DNA from: Cetobacterium sp050033475
GTDB lineage: Bacteria; Fusobacteriota; Fusobacteriia; Fusobacteriales; Fusobacteriaceae
DNA length: 64,000 bases
Assembly (NCBI RefSeq): GCF_050033475.1
Contig: NZ_CP188323.1
Location: 52,668-116,667, forward strand
Direction: 5' to 3'
Below the pieces are notes generated by a model. The model was not told where the DNA came from. It saw only the letters and a list, made by a program, of their open reading frames with translations, and ran no database searches. This document shows, one piece after another, positions 8,187-17,904 of this stretch. Made by a program: the position numbers and the translations under genes. Position 1 is the first letter of the stretch, and each line of letters opens with the position of its first letter.

Positions 8187-9467
8187 ATGTTATCACTTAT
8201 CATTGGAATAGCTATATTTATAGCAGTATTCTATTCTATTATCACTGAAAAAGTTCCAGGACCTTGGGCAACCATGATCGGAGGTTTAGCCATGGCCATG
8301 GTGGGAATTCTGGATGAAAAAATGGCCCTTGAGGCAATTGCAGGTAGATTGGAAATTCTATTTCTTCTTATTGGTATGATGATTATAGTTCATCTAATAT
8401 CAGAAACTGGTGTTTTCCAATGGTTTGCAATTTCCTTAGCAAAATTAGTAAAGGGAGAACCCTTTTTACTAATCGCCCTTTTATCAATAGTTACAGCTCT
8501 ATGTTCAGCTTTCTTAGACAACGTAACTACTATACTTTTAATGGCCCCTGTTTCTATCTTACTTGCAGGAGAATTGAGATTAAATCCTTTCCCCTTTGTT
8601 ATTACAGAAATTATGGCAGCCAATATTGGAGGAACAGCGACCTTAATAGGAGACCCTACTCAGTTAATAATTGGTCACGAGGGACACTTAACCTTCAATG
8701 AATTTCTTGTGAATACTTCACCAGTGGCAATACTTGCCATGATTGTATTGTTATTTAATGTATATGTTATTTACAAAAAGGATCTACATGTATCAAGAGA
8801 ACTAAAAGCTAGAATTATGGAAATGGACCCTAGTAGAAGTTTAAAGGATAAAAAACTTTTAATTGAAGCTGGTAGTATTTTTGCCCTAGTTATACTTGGA
8901 TTTATTTTAAATAACTTCATTGATAAAGGATTGGCGGTAATCGCATTATCCGGAGCAATTGCCCTTGTTATTATAACTAAGCAAAAGCCCCATGAAATAT
9001 TTGAACATGTGGAATGGGATACTTTATTTTTCTTCATTGGACTATTTATGTTAGTAAGAGGTATTGAAGAAATAAATCTAATTAATATGATCGGGGATAA
9101 AATGATACATTTTACAGCGGGAAGTTTTAAACTAGCAACCTTAGCCATTATGTATATTTCTTCTCTTTTTACAGCTATAATAGGAAATGTTGCCAATGCA
9201 GCTACAATGTCAAAAATCATAAATGTTATGACACCGTCATTTAAACATTTAGGAAATACCCAAGTATTTTGGTGGGCTCTATCCTTTGGATCATGTCTAG
9301 GAGGAAATATTTCAATACTAGGTTCAGCAACTAACGTAGTTGCAGTTGGAGTAGCTAGTAAGAGTGGATGTAAAATAGATTTTGTTAAATTCTTAAAATT
9401 TGGTTCCCTTATCGCCTTTGAAACACTTATTCTGGCGGGAATCTATATTTGGTTTAGATATTTATAA
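8187..9467 (+). CDS. ArsB/NhaD family ion transporter
   Basis: A 426-residue polytopic membrane protein of the ion-transporter superfamily (CitMHS/ArsB/NhaD-type). Signature stretches are SAFLDNVTTILLMAPV near 110 and IGGTATLIGDPTQLIIG near 148, with a second-half repeat SCLGGNISILGSATNVV near 371. These paired re-entrant-loop motifs are typical of NhaD- and P-type carriers. It probably exchanges Na+ and H+ or exports an anion such as arsenite; the sequence alone does not separate these. It is followed 15 nt later by an EIIA-CBS gene, implying phosphorylation- or nucleotide-controlled transport. Confidence 0.85.
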   Translation: MLSLIIGIAIFIAVFYSIITEKVPGPWATMIGGLAMAMVGILDEKMALEAIAGRLEILFLLIGMMIIVHLISETGVFQWFAISLAKLVKGEPFLLIALLSIVTALCSAFLDNVTTILLMAPVSILLAGELRLNPFPFVITEIMAANIGGTATLIGDPTQLIIGHEGHLTFNEFLVNTSPVAILAMIVLLFNVYVIYKKDLHVSRELKARIMEMDPSRSLKDKKLLIEAGSIFALVILGFILNNFIDKGLAVIALSGAIALVIITKQKPHEIFEHVEWDTLFFFIGLFMLVRGIEEINLINMIGDKMIHFTAGSFKLATLAIMYISSLFTAIIGNVANAATMSKIINVMTPSFKHLGNTQVFWWALSFGSCLGGNISILGSATNVVAVGVASKSGCKIDFVKFLKFGSLIAFETLILAGIYIWFRYL

Positions 9468-9482
9468 AAGAAGGAGTAATTG

Positions 9483-10415
9483 ATGAAATTATCTAGTTAT
9501 TTATATGAAGATGAGGATTTTATTTGTACAAATTTAAGAGGAAAAGATAAAAATGAATTAATAATTAATCTTTTATCTCAGGTTGCAAATAAAGATTCTA
9601 GAGTTAAGGAAAGATTTCCAGAAATTTTAGATGCTGTTTTAAAAAGAGAGGCAGAAATAACAACCTATATAGGTCATGGAGTTATATTACCCCATGCAAA
9701 ATTAAAAAATTTTGATGATTTTATTGTGGCAATAGGTCTTGTGAAGGATGATATTCAGGATAAAATCCCAGGAATTGGAAATAGTGAAAATATTAAAATT
9801 ATGGTTTTATTATTGGGGGATGTCCTAAGAAATAAAAATATGTTAAAGACAATGGGAGCATTCTCAAAAATTGCTTTGAAAAACCCAATTCTTTTGGAAA
9901 AAATAGAAAATAGTACTACATCATCAGAAATTGTAAAGTTAATAGAAGATGCAAATATTGAAGTGGATAAAAAAATAACAGCTGAGGATATTTTAAATGA
10001 TCAAATAAAAACTGCTTCAAAAACTGATAAATTAGATGAAATTGCAAAGAGATTTATAGTAGAGGATAAAACAGGACTTCCTGTGGTAGATGAGAATAAT
10101 AAATTTTTAGGAGAAATAACAGAGAGAGAGCTCATTGAATTTGGAATGCCAAAATATATTAGCATTTTAGATGATGTAAGTTTTCTAACAATAGGTGAAC
10201 CTTTTGAAGAATATTTATCCAATGAAAAAACTGCAACTATTGAAAATATCTATAGAAAAGAAGGGGTTTTCGTTGTTGATAGAAAAGCAGCAATTATGGA
10301 AGTTTGCTTCTTAATGGTTAATAGAGGAATCACAAGAATGTATGTGGTTGAAGATGGAATTTATTATGGAATGATTGAGAGATCTGATATTATTAAGAAA
10401 ATTTTACATATATAA
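9483..10415 (+). CDS. PTS EIIA domain plus CBS-pair regulatory protein
   Basis: A 310-residue protein. Residues 1-155 form a PTS fructose/nitrogen-type EIIA domain with the phosphorylated His in GHGVILPHAK (His71). Residues 160-310 form a CBS pair (KTGLPVVDENNKFLGEITERE, then the motif ending RMYVVEDGIYYGMIERSDII). The ATG at 9483 is preferred to the TTG at 9480 because AAGGAG (9471-9476) is then 6 nt away. No EIIB or EIIC is nearby, and the gene is in an operon with the carrier, so it probably senses PTS phosphorylation state and adenine nucleotides and controls that carrier (inference). Confidence 0.85.
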   Translation: MKLSSYLYEDEDFICTNLRGKDKNELIINLLSQVANKDSRVKERFPEILDAVLKREAEITTYIGHGVILPHAKLKNFDDFIVAIGLVKDDIQDKIPGIGNSENIKIMVLLLGDVLRNKNMLKTMGAFSKIALKNPILLEKIENSTTSSEIVKLIEDANIEVDKKITAEDILNDQIKTASKTDKLDEIAKRFIVEDKTGLPVVDENNKFLGEITERELIEFGMPKYISILDDVSFLTIGEPFEEYLSNEKTATIENIYRKEGVFVVDRKAAIMEVCFLMVNRGITRMYVVEDGIYYGMIERSDIIKKILHI

Positions 10416-10437
10416 TCTTGATATAATTTATAAAATA

Positions 10438-10468
10438 AACCAGAAAAATTTAAGTTTTCTGGTTTTTC
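10438..10468. terminator. Bidirectional terminator (CCAG-type hairpin)
   Basis: Arms AACCAGAAAA (10438-10447) and TTTTCTGGTT (10455-10464) with flanking A/T runs serve the EIIA-CBS gene on the plus strand and alkD on the minus strand. Confidence 0.8.
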
Positions 10469-10479
10469 TATATATATAA

Positions 10480-11190
10480 TTAATTTTTAGATTTTGTAGA
10501 AACTTTTAAAGTTTTTAAATATATTTTTATATCTGGAGAAATTCTTTTGCTCTCAATTGATTTTTGTATTGTTTTATTATGAACCCAAGGGCTCAAAATT
10601 TTATTTTGAATATATGGAATAGTGCTTTCATATTGCTTTGCTAGGGCCGTTGCAAAATACCAAGCAATCATCATATTTATATAATATTTATCAGATTTTA
10701 TTTTAGAAACTAAATCTAACATTTCCTCATGAAATTCCTTATCTAAATAGTTGGATAAAAGTAATCCTATTGCAAAACGTACTGTATAAGGATGAGGTGA
10801 ATTTAGCCAAAATTTAATTTTTTCATAGGTTTCTTTTGGATATTTTTTTAAAATTTTAGGAGCTAATGAATCACAGACACCCCAGTTATCGACGTAGGGA
10901 AGAAATTCTTCAATTAAAGTCATAACCTCTTGAAAATCTTTTATATTTCCAATTATAAAACTATGAAGATTATTTTCTTCATAATATTTATGAGGAAGGT
11001 TTTTTAAAAAATCCTCAGCTAATTTAGGATTTTCTTTATAAAGTTTTTTAGAAAATTGTCTTAAGATAGGAACTCTTATTCCTAGAAGAGTATCTTCTTT
11101 AACATTAGGAATTAAATTCTTATGAAAATCCTTATATTTTTCATCCTTTAATTTAAAAAGTTCTGTTTCAATCAAAATTATTTTATTCAT
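10480..11190 (-). CDS. DNA alkylation repair protein (AlkD-like)
   Basis: A 236-residue all-helical HEAT-like repeat protein of the AlkD DNA glycosylase family. Recognisable parts are the LLGIRVPILRQFSKKL segment near residue 35, the YVDNWGVCDSLAPK block near 98 with the conserved Trp and Asp used by AlkD to bind alkylated bases, and MMIAWYFATALAK near 172. It excises positively charged alkyl purines (3-methyladenine, 7-methylguanine) from DNA in the cytoplasm. It is a monocistronic gene ending at a shared terminator. Family is confident; substrate range is inferred. Confidence 0.88.
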   Translation of the reverse strand: MNKIILIETELFKLKDEKYKDFHKNLIPNVKEDTLLGIRVPILRQFSKKLYKENPKLAEDFLKNLPHKYYEENNLHSFIIGNIKDFQEVMTLIEEFLPYVDNWGVCDSLAPKILKKYPKETYEKIKFWLNSPHPYTVRFAIGLLLSNYLDKEFHEEMLDLVSKIKSDKYYINMMIAWYFATALAKQYESTIPYIQNKILSPWVHNKTIQKSIESKRISPDIKIYLKTLKVSTKSKN

Positions 11191-11445
11191 AAAACCCCCC
11201 TAATTTTTAGATTCTATAAATAATATACAACCTTTTGAGAAATATTTAAACTTTTTAAAATTAAAAATTACATAGGGAGGACATACTCTTAGACTATTGA
11301 CAGAACTTGAAAAAGATTTTATATTAGAGTAAATAGAAATAAAATTAAAATAATTTGTGTGAAATTTCCTTAATTTCGTGGTTAAAAGGAAAATTAAATC
11401 TATTAATATGATATTTTATATAAAAACTATCGGAGGAGTAAATTA

Positions 11446-12300
11446 ATGACAAGAATAGAATTTTATTCAGATGGACTATTACTTAAGGGAATTTTTTATA
11501 AAGGAAATGAAGAATTAAAAAAATATAAAACTATAATTATGTGTCATGGGTTTGGTGGAGTTAAAGAATTATTACTTCCCAAGTATGCAGAGGTTTTTTC
11601 AGAAGAAGGATTTGATGTTATAACTTTTGATTATAGAGGTTTTGGAGATAGTGAAGGTGATTGTCGTATAGTTCCTGAGGAACAAATAAGAGATATTTTA
11701 TCTGCTATAATTTTTGCTAATAATTTAGAAGAGTTAAAGGAAAATGAAATAGTTCTTTGGGGAACATCACTTGGAGGTTCCTATGCTCTAAAGGTTTCAA
11801 CTTTATGTGATAAAGTTTCTAAGGTATATGCTCAAATTACTTTTTCAAATGGATTCAGAAATAATACTTCCCATTTAACTGAGGAAGAAATAAATAAATT
11901 GAAAAAAACAATGGATGGGTTATTAGCCAATGAAGTTATAAAAAATAAAAGTTTAAGAGTTAATTTAAAGAAATTATTATCGGATAAACAATCCTTAGAA
12001 TTTTTAGAAAAATATGGTCTAGAATTTCAAGGAGCCTTTAATATAAAACTTCCTTTCACAACAGCTAATAATATCAATAAATTTTCAATAGATGAGATAT
12101 TGAAAAATATAACTGTACCAGTACTACTGGCTCAGGCTGATTTAGATATTGTAAATTTACCAAGTGAGATGGAATACATTTATAATAATTTAAATTGTGA
12201 TAAAAAATTAATTCATATTGATGGGGGTCATTATGATATTTATGAGGGAGAAAATTTTAAAAAATTAATCTCTGAACAAATTCAATGGTTTTCAAAATAG
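11446..12300 (+). CDS. Alpha/beta hydrolase
   Basis: A 284-residue serine hydrolase with no signal peptide. The oxyanion region is MCHGFGG near 31, the nucleophile elbow is GTSLGGS near 107, and the acid and base lie in the last quarter (ADLDIVN and HIDGGHYDIYEG). The fold resembles cytosolic esterases or acyl-peptidases of the DUF1100/YtmA kind; the substrate is unknown. An ATCGGAGGAG ribosome site precedes the ATG. It is followed 12 nt later by a HAD phosphatase gene, forming a two-gene operon. Confidence 0.85.
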   Translation: MTRIEFYSDGLLLKGIFYKGNEELKKYKTIIMCHGFGGVKELLLPKYAEVFSEEGFDVITFDYRGFGDSEGDCRIVPEEQIRDILSAIIFANNLEELKENEIVLWGTSLGGSYALKVSTLCDKVSKVYAQITFSNGFRNNTSHLTEEEINKLKKTMDGLLANEVIKNKSLRVNLKKLLSDKQSLEFLEKYGLEFQGAFNIKLPFTTANNINKFSIDEILKNITVPVLLAQADLDIVNLPSEMEYIYNNLNCDKKLIHIDGGHYDIYEGENFKKLISEQIQWFSK

Positions 12301-12312
12301 AGGGGTTGAGAA

Positions 12313-12954
12313 ATGAATAAAAAGATTATAGGAATCCTATTTGATTTAGATGGAACAGTTTTAAATACTCAAAAAATGAATATAATTCCATTACAAAAAT
12401 TAATTTTAGAGGAGCTTGGGCAAGAACTTTCCTATGATGATCTTATTAAATATTGTGCCTATCCAGGGAAGCAAACTATAAAAATGTTGGGATTTGAAGA
12501 TATTGAGAAATCCTATGAAAAATGGGTTAAATATGTAAATGAATTTGAAGAGGGAGCAACTTTATATGAAGGTTTTGAGAAAGTTTTTCAAAGTCTTCAT
12601 GGGATGGAAATTAAAATTGGTATTGTAAGTTCGAAAATGAGAAAGCAATATGAGATAGATTTTATTCCGACTGGTCTAGAAAAGTACGTTCTATGTAAGG
12701 TTTTGGCAGAGGATACACCGATTCATAAGCCTAATCCAGAGCCTCTTTTTCTTGGAGCGGATCTCTTAAAATTAAATCCAGAGAATATTATTTATATAGG
12801 AGATACCATTGCTGACCAAATGGCCAGTAAAAATGCTGGGATGAGGTTTGCTTTGGCATCCTGGGGAGCAATTGAAAAACTAGATGTTGAAGAAAAATTT
12901 ATTTTAAAAGAACCAGTAGATATTTTAAAATTATTAGAAGAGGTAAATAAATAA
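12313..12954 (+). CDS. HAD-IA family phosphatase (phosphoglycolate phosphatase/PpaX-like)
   Basis: A 213-residue HAD hydrolase. Motif I is FDLDGTVLNT (10-19), motif II is VSSK near 102, the motif III Lys is in HKPNPEPL near 136, and motif IV is IGDTIADQMAS near 158. An alpha-helical cap between motifs I and II marks subclass IA. It likely removes phosphate from a small metabolite (phosphoglycolate, pyrophosphate or a sugar phosphate). It is co-transcribed with the alpha/beta hydrolase and ends at a CCAGGAAA hairpin. Confidence 0.85.
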   Translation: MNKKIIGILFDLDGTVLNTQKMNIIPLQKLILEELGQELSYDDLIKYCAYPGKQTIKMLGFEDIEKSYEKWVKYVNEFEEGATLYEGFEKVFQSLHGMEIKIGIVSSKMRKQYEIDFIPTGLEKYVLCKVLAEDTPIHKPNPEPLFLGADLLKLNPENIIYIGDTIADQMASKNAGMRFALASWGAIEKLDVEEKFILKEPVDILKLLEEVNK

Positions 12955-12955
12955 A

Positions 12956-12993
12956 CCAGGAAATGAAAATATTTCCTGGCTTTCTTTTTTTTA
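12956..12993. terminator. Terminator (CCAGGAAA hairpin)
   Basis: CCAGGAAA (12956-12963) pairs with TTTCCTGG (12972-12979), then a T-rich tail. It also faces the 3' end of the PFL-family gene on the other strand. Confidence 0.85.
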
Positions 12994-13001
12994 TGAAAAT
13001 T

Positions 13002-14360
13002 TTAATTTTTAAAACTATGAATAGGAGCTGGAATTCGTCCTCCCCTATGGATAAAATCTTTGCAGCTATAATTATTAACAGCCATTATTGGAGCCCATCC
13101 CAAAAGACCTCCAAATTCCACAGTGTCTCCCACATCCTTTCCAACAACTGGAATAATTCTTACGGCGGTAGTTTTGTTATTTACCATTCCTATTGCAGAT
13201 TCATCGGCAATTATTCCTGAAATGGTTTCAGCACTGGTTTTTCCAGGAATTGCCACCATGTCCAATCCCACAGAGCAAACACAGGTCATGGCCTCTAACT
13301 TTTCTATGGTTAAAGCTCCAATTCTAGCTGCTTCAATCATGGCATGATCTTCACTGACAGGAATAAATGCACCGGAAAGTCCTCCCACATAGGATGAGGC
13401 CATTACTCCCCCTTTTTTAACATTATCATTTAAAATTGCCAAGGCTGCCGTTGTTCCAGGAGCACCAGGTTGTTCTAATCCCATCTCTTGGAAAATTTCA
13501 CCAATACTATCTCCCACAGCAGGGGTTGGTGCTAAGGATAAATCTATAATTCCAAAGGGAACATTTAATCTTTTTGAAGCCTCTTGAGCTACAATTTGTC
13601 CTACTCTAGTTATTTTAAAGGCTGCTTTCTTCACAGTTTCACAAAGAGTTTCAAAATCCTTCCCACGAACTTCTTCTAGAGCTCTTTTTACAACTCCAGG
13701 ACCACTTACACCAACATTAATAATACATTCAGCCTCTCCAACTCCGTGAAAAGCTCCTGCCATAAAGGGATTATCTTCCACGGCATTACAAAATACAACT
13801 AATTTTGCACAACCTAAAGAACCAATATCCTTGGTCAATTCAGCTGTTTCCTTTATGATTTCCCCCATGGTTTTAATGGCATCCATATTCATACCATTTT
13901 TTGAAGTTCCAACATTTACAGAGGCACAAACTCTTTCAGTTACTTTCAAAGCCTCTGGAATTGACGAAATAAGTATTTTATCTGAATTCGTATATCCCTT
14001 TTGTACAAGGGCAGAAAATCCACCGATAAAATTTACTCCACATTCCTTTGCAGCTCTATCTAAAGTTTTGGCAATGGAAACATAGGAATCAGTTTTACAA
14101 CCTGAAGCAGCTATGGCTATAGGGGTAACAGAGATTCTTTTATTTACAACGGGGACTCCAAATTCCTTAGCTATTTCCTCCCCAACTGCAACTAAATTTT
14201 TAGCATATTTAACTATTTTATTATAAATATTTTCATTAAATTTATTAATATCTGGATCTGCACAATCCATTAAACTTATTCCCATTGTTATTGTACGTAC
14301 ATCTAGTTTAGATTCTTTGATCATTTTATTTGTTTCCTGAATTTCCATTCTTGAGATCAT
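13002..14360 (-). CDS. PFL family protein (DUF711 / UPF0210)
   Basis: A 452-residue cytosolic protein of the DUF711 family, related in fold to pyruvate formate-lyase-type barrels but without a demonstrated reaction known to me. Hallmarks are the start MISRMEIQETNKMI, the MGISLMDCADPD block near 27, the GVSGPGVVKRALEEV block near 218, the Gly-rich SYVGGLSGAFIPVSED near 322 and a C-terminal IPAPIHSFKN. It lies 17 nt downstream of the ACT-domain gene; this PFL/ACT pair is conserved in many Firmicutes and anaerobes, suggesting ACT-mediated ligand control. Confidence 0.92.
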   Translation of the reverse strand: MISRMEIQETNKMIKESKLDVRTITMGISLMDCADPDINKFNENIYNKIVKYAKNLVAVGEEIAKEFGVPVVNKRISVTPIAIAASGCKTDSYVSIAKTLDRAAKECGVNFIGGFSALVQKGYTNSDKILISSIPEALKVTERVCASVNVGTSKNGMNMDAIKTMGEIIKETAELTKDIGSLGCAKLVVFCNAVEDNPFMAGAFHGVGEAECIINVGVSGPGVVKRALEEVRGKDFETLCETVKKAAFKITRVGQIVAQEASKRLNVPFGIIDLSLAPTPAVGDSIGEIFQEMGLEQPGAPGTTAALAILNDNVKKGGVMASSYVGGLSGAFIPVSEDHAMIEAARIGALTIEKLEAMTCVCSVGLDMVAIPGKTSAETISGIIADESAIGMVNNKTTAVRIIPVVGKDVGDTVEFGGLLGWAPIMAVNNYSCKDFIHRGGRIPAPIHSFKN

Positions 14361-14377
14361 TCATATTCCCCCCTAAT

Positions 14378-14653
14378 TTAGATACGATGCATACAATTGA
14401 AAATATCTTCATGTTGTATATTGGCAACTACTCCTAACTGACCTCCTATTTTAGAAAGCTCTTCAGTAATCATCACTAGAGGTTTTTTAATCTCTGAAAC
14501 ATCTACAATCATTATCATATTAAAGTATCCTGCTATAATTGTTTGAGAAATATCTAAAATATTTACATTTACCTCAGCTAGATAAGTAGAAATTCTAGCT
14601 ATAATTCCAACTTGATCTTTTCCTAAAACAGTAATAATACATTTCATTGGCAT
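14378..14653 (-). CDS. ACT domain protein (UPF0237)
   Basis: A 91-residue single ACT domain starting MKCIITVLGKDQVGIIARIS after the initial residues, typical of the UPF0237 family. ACT domains bind amino acids or similar ligands and regulate partner proteins. It is the first gene of the two-gene unit with the PFL-family gene, and a GGAGAAT ribosome site precedes it. The ATG at 14653 gives MPMKCII; the second Met is also possible. Its role as ligand sensor for the PFL-family protein is inferred from conserved pairing. Confidence 0.88.
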   Translation of the reverse strand: MPMKCIITVLGKDQVGIIARISTYLAEVNVNILDISQTIIAGYFNMIMIVDVSEIKKPLVMITEELSKIGGQLGVVANIQHEDIFNCMHRI

Positions 14654-14741
14654 TCTCCTACATTTATTTTTTTGGTTTTAATTATATGATTGCTAATAAA
14701 GATTCTATACTAAGATTATATTATATAAATTGTGCTTTTTC

Positions 14742-15275
14742 TTAATTTTTTTTATGAAATTTTATAAGTATAAATTTTCCTTCTAATTTAAATTCAACAG
14801 GGGAATCTAAAATTAAAAAATCATATTTTTCTAATTTTGAATTGTAATCATTTAGGAATAAATTATTGTCATTTTCTAGGGAAAAAATAAGTATTGTTCC
14901 TTGGTCATCAAAATTATATAAATTGTAGACACCCTTTATTTCTTCAAAGGAAACCTGGAGAAACTCAGGTTTATAGATGACATTGAAATCTAAAACTAGA
15001 TCTTCATTTATAGATTTTACTGTATCTGATCCATCAAAAATAAAAATATTATCTGGATTTAAAAATAAATCCCTGTCATTATTTTTTTTAATTATTACAT
15101 TACTTTCAAGAATTTTTAATATTCTTTTATACCCTGTAAAATCTGAAAAAACATTTTCTCCTGGGTAAATTTCAGCACAGGAAATTCTAATATCAAAATC
15201 AAATTTATCTCTAAAAATTTCTCTAGTAATTCCTCCACTCCATTTCTTAGGAATTAAATTTTTCATATTATTCAT
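14742..15275 (-). CDS. hutD: HutD family protein
   Basis: A 177-residue cupin-like protein. The N-terminus IPKKWSGGITREIF and the SCAEIYPGENVFSDFTGYKR block (36-55) are the signature of HutD/Ves. In histidine-utilising bacteria HutD limits hut operon activity, possibly by binding formylglutamate or urocanate. No hut genes flank it here, so its partner pathway is elsewhere or different. It is transcribed alone, leftward, with an AGGTGAG ribosome site. Confidence 0.8.
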   Translation of the reverse strand: MNNMKNLIPKKWSGGITREIFRDKFDFDIRISCAEIYPGENVFSDFTGYKRILKILESNVIIKKNNDRDLFLNPDNIFIFDGSDTVKSINEDLVLDFNVIYKPEFLQVSFEEIKGVYNLYNFDDQGTILIFSLENDNNLFLNDYNSKLEKYDFLILDSPVEFKLEGKFILIKFHKKN

Positions 15276-15464
15276 AAACTCACCTCTTAATAAATTATAC
15301 TCTATGAAATTATTATTTTTTCCATAATATTATCGAAGAATATTTTGTCTTTAAAATTGGTATATTTATAAAAATAATAGTAAATATAAAAACAAAATAT
15401 GAAATTTATAAAAAATTTCAGATATAATAATAATATACATCTTATAAAGAAGGAGTGATTTTAT

Positions 15465-16862
15465 ATGGACGATCGGTTTGTAGAATTTATTACCAGTAAA
15501 GATAAGGGTTGGAATAAAAGATGGAAATATAACTGTGCTATATTTATAATAAGTTATATTTTTATGGGTGCCGTCACAGGTATAACAAATGATTCCTATA
15601 TTTCCTACTTAAACTTAACAGTTCCAGATGTTGTAAAAGGACTGCCCATGTATACTTCAATAGGAACTTTTATAATGGCTATGTCTCTATTATTAGTTCA
15701 TAAATTAGGTTACAAAAAAATTATAATCTTTGCTCCTGTGGTATTAATTGGAGCATTACTAGCTTGCATATATAGTAGCAATGGAAAAATTATTCTCCTA
15801 GCAAATATTTTAGTTAACGTTGGAGCTGGATTATTCGATTTTATATATCCTTTAATGTTTACTTCTTATACACCTAAAGAAAAAAGAATCTCAATGTTTT
15901 CAAGAGTTCTTTATTGTAATTTAATAAGCCAATCAATATTAACATTTTTAGATGGTAAAATTGTAGTATGGAAATTTAGCAAATATTTAGGATTAAATTA
16001 TGATAAAACTTCTGCTTTATCTGGAAATGCTAGTCAATTAAATCCAGAACAGATATTTTTATATATAAAATCCTATAGATTTGTTTTATGGCTAGCAATA
16101 TTATTTACAGTGTTAGCATTGATTTGTTTATTTTTCCTAAAAGAAAAAGTTGAAGATTATCAAGAAACTCCTGAAGAAATGTCTTCTAGAAAATCAGAGA
16201 AAAAGTTTGATATTAAGTTATTCTGTAATAAATATATAATAATGTGGATTGTAATTTTTAGTATAATAAGATTTGGAGCACTTTTAGTGACTCCATATTT
16301 TCCAATATATTTAAATAATTTTTTACATATAAGTAGAGGAACTGTATCTACAATAATTACAGCACAGACAATAGCAATGGTTTTAGGATTTTTAACTGCT
16401 TCATATCTTGAAAAAAAATTAGGATCTATAGTAGCTATTGCTTCCACTATGATTTTATGTATTCCTCTTATGCTGATAATGGCTAATGGAACTATGTTAG
16501 GTGGAAATATAGCTTGGATTATAGGAAGTGTATTATTTATAAGATCAGGTTTAGCTAATGCTTCTAATCCTATACAGCAATCATTACCTCTAACCTTTGT
16601 TCCAAAAAATTTAGCTCCTGCATATAGTTCATTTATTCTTATATCAAACTCTATAGTTGGAATATTTGCAGGTATTTATGCAAGATACTCCCTACTAAAA
16701 ACAGATGCAGGTTATGGAGTAGCATATTATATTACAGGGACATTGTATTTTATAGGAGTAATTCTATTACTAATAATATTTACCAAAAAGTATAATAGAG
16801 GTTTAAGTGAAGAGGAAATAAAAGAAAATGAAATAAAAGAAGAAATTGTAGAGGCTAATTAA
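15465..16862 (+). CDS. MFS transporter
   Basis: A 465-residue membrane protein with about 12 predicted segments and a central loop around residues 230-255 rich in Glu and Lys, typical of the major facilitator superfamily. An intracellular loop 2-3 motif is partly visible as HKLGYKK near 80 and the related YLEKKLG near 318. Substrate cannot be read. An AAGGAGTGAT ribosome site precedes the ATG. A strong bidirectional terminator follows. Confidence 0.82.
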   Translation: MDDRFVEFITSKDKGWNKRWKYNCAIFIISYIFMGAVTGITNDSYISYLNLTVPDVVKGLPMYTSIGTFIMAMSLLLVHKLGYKKIIIFAPVVLIGALLACIYSSNGKIILLANILVNVGAGLFDFIYPLMFTSYTPKEKRISMFSRVLYCNLISQSILTFLDGKIVVWKFSKYLGLNYDKTSALSGNASQLNPEQIFLYIKSYRFVLWLAILFTVLALICLFFLKEKVEDYQETPEEMSSRKSEKKFDIKLFCNKYIIMWIVIFSIIRFGALLVTPYFPIYLNNFLHISRGTVSTIITAQTIAMVLGFLTASYLEKKLGSIVAIASTMILCIPLMLIMANGTMLGGNIAWIIGSVLFIRSGLANASNPIQQSLPLTFVPKNLAPAYSSFILISNSIVGIFAGIYARYSLLKTDAGYGVAYYITGTLYFIGVILLLIIFTKKYNRGLSEEEIKENEIKEEIVEAN

Positions 16863-16867
16863 AAATT

Positions 16868-16904
16868 CCCCAAAGACTGTTAAAGTTTTTGGGGAGTTTT
16901 TTTT
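16868..16904. terminator. Bidirectional terminator
   Basis: CCCCAAA (16868-16874) pairs with TTTGGGG (16888-16894), with further pairs inside, and a T8 tail on the plus strand. It separates the MFS gene from the convergent DUF5677-like gene. Confidence 0.85.
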
Positions 16905-17731
16905 ATATATAGAAGATAGTCATTAATTCCAAGGGTTTTTTCAAAAAGAATTTCCAATAAACTTCCTGTATCTTCCTTAGCAAAAATTATATTTATTTTT
17001 TTTAATATGATACAAATTAGTATTCCTAGAGTATTTATACAATTGGAAAACAAGGAATCGATATTTTCTTCATTATAAAATTCTAATATTTGTCCATGGG
17101 TAATCATAGAAAGAGTCGGATAAATATTATGAAAATTTTCAATTTCTAAAAATTTTGTGAGGTCCTTATAGGAGGATTTTTTCCTTTTATTTTTATGAGT
17201 TAAAAAAATATTTGAAAAATAATCGTAATGTTGAGGATATTTAAGATTTCTATTAACTCTATTGATTTCCTCAGTAACTTCCTTATTGATTCTTTTCCTT
17301 TGGATTATTTTGTTTTCTAAATCTTTAATTGCAATATTTATATTTTCCTTAAATTCTTCAAAATTGTCTAAAGATTGTTTTTGTTCTAAGAATTGACTAT
17401 TTAAATTTTTTAATTCCTTCAGATAAATATTATATTTTTCATAGTAAAAGCAATGAATTTTATTCATAACTTTTTCCTTATTTTCCTCCTTGAGAAAAAA
17501 TAAAAGGTTTAAAATAATTTCATAGGTTCCACGGCAAATTTCAATGGAACCATTAAATTTTCCATTTTCCAAAAGAGTGACAGTGGACTCTATATTTTTT
17601 TTCAAATGAGATAAAAAAAACTCAATATCGTAATTTTTACAGTAGATGTTTTCATTAAAATTTTTTTCTGTATAGTTTATTATTTTCAGAATATTTAAAA
17701 GTTGTTCTATATGTGCCGAGTTAATTGTCAT
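16880..17731 (-). CDS. DUF5677-like helical protein of unknown function
   Basis: A 283-residue mostly helical protein. A block GSIEICRGTYEIILNLLFFL near 65 and YPTLSMITHGQI near 215 (Arg...Glu, then Ser...His) resemble the DUF5677 pattern; I cannot confirm this without a profile search. The ATG at 17731 is chosen over the TTG at 17737 because the GGGGG ribosome site then has a normal spacing. It is transcribed alone, divergent from the helicase gene. A HEPN-like relation is possible but the catalytic motif is not convincing. Confidence 0.55.
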   Translation of the reverse strand: MTINSAHIEQLLNILKIINYTEKNFNENIYCKNYDIEFFLSHLKKNIESTVTLLENGKFNGSIEICRGTYEIILNLLFFLKEENKEKVMNKIHCFYYEKYNIYLKELKNLNSQFLEQKQSLDNFEEFKENINIAIKDLENKIIQRKRINKEVTEEINRVNRNLKYPQHYDYFSNIFLTHKNKRKKSSYKDLTKFLEIENFHNIYPTLSMITHGQILEFYNEENIDSLFSNCINTLGILICIILKKINIIFAKEDTGSLLEILFEKTLGINDYLLYIKKTPQKL

Positions 17732-17904
17732 GAGCAAATACCCCCAAAAAATATTTACAGTAAACCAATTAAAAGTTTGAATTAATTTTCCTTTATTATA
17801 TTTAAGTCATGGATAATTTGATAATAATAATGTATACTTTTTAATATCTCAAAAGTCAAGATGGATCTTAATAATAGAAAATTAATTATGAAGGGATAAT
17901 TTAA

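Noticed and set aside
12963..13220. Plus-strand frame opposite the end of the PFL-family gene
   Set aside because: It overlaps a well-supported gene and a terminator and has a low-complexity product.
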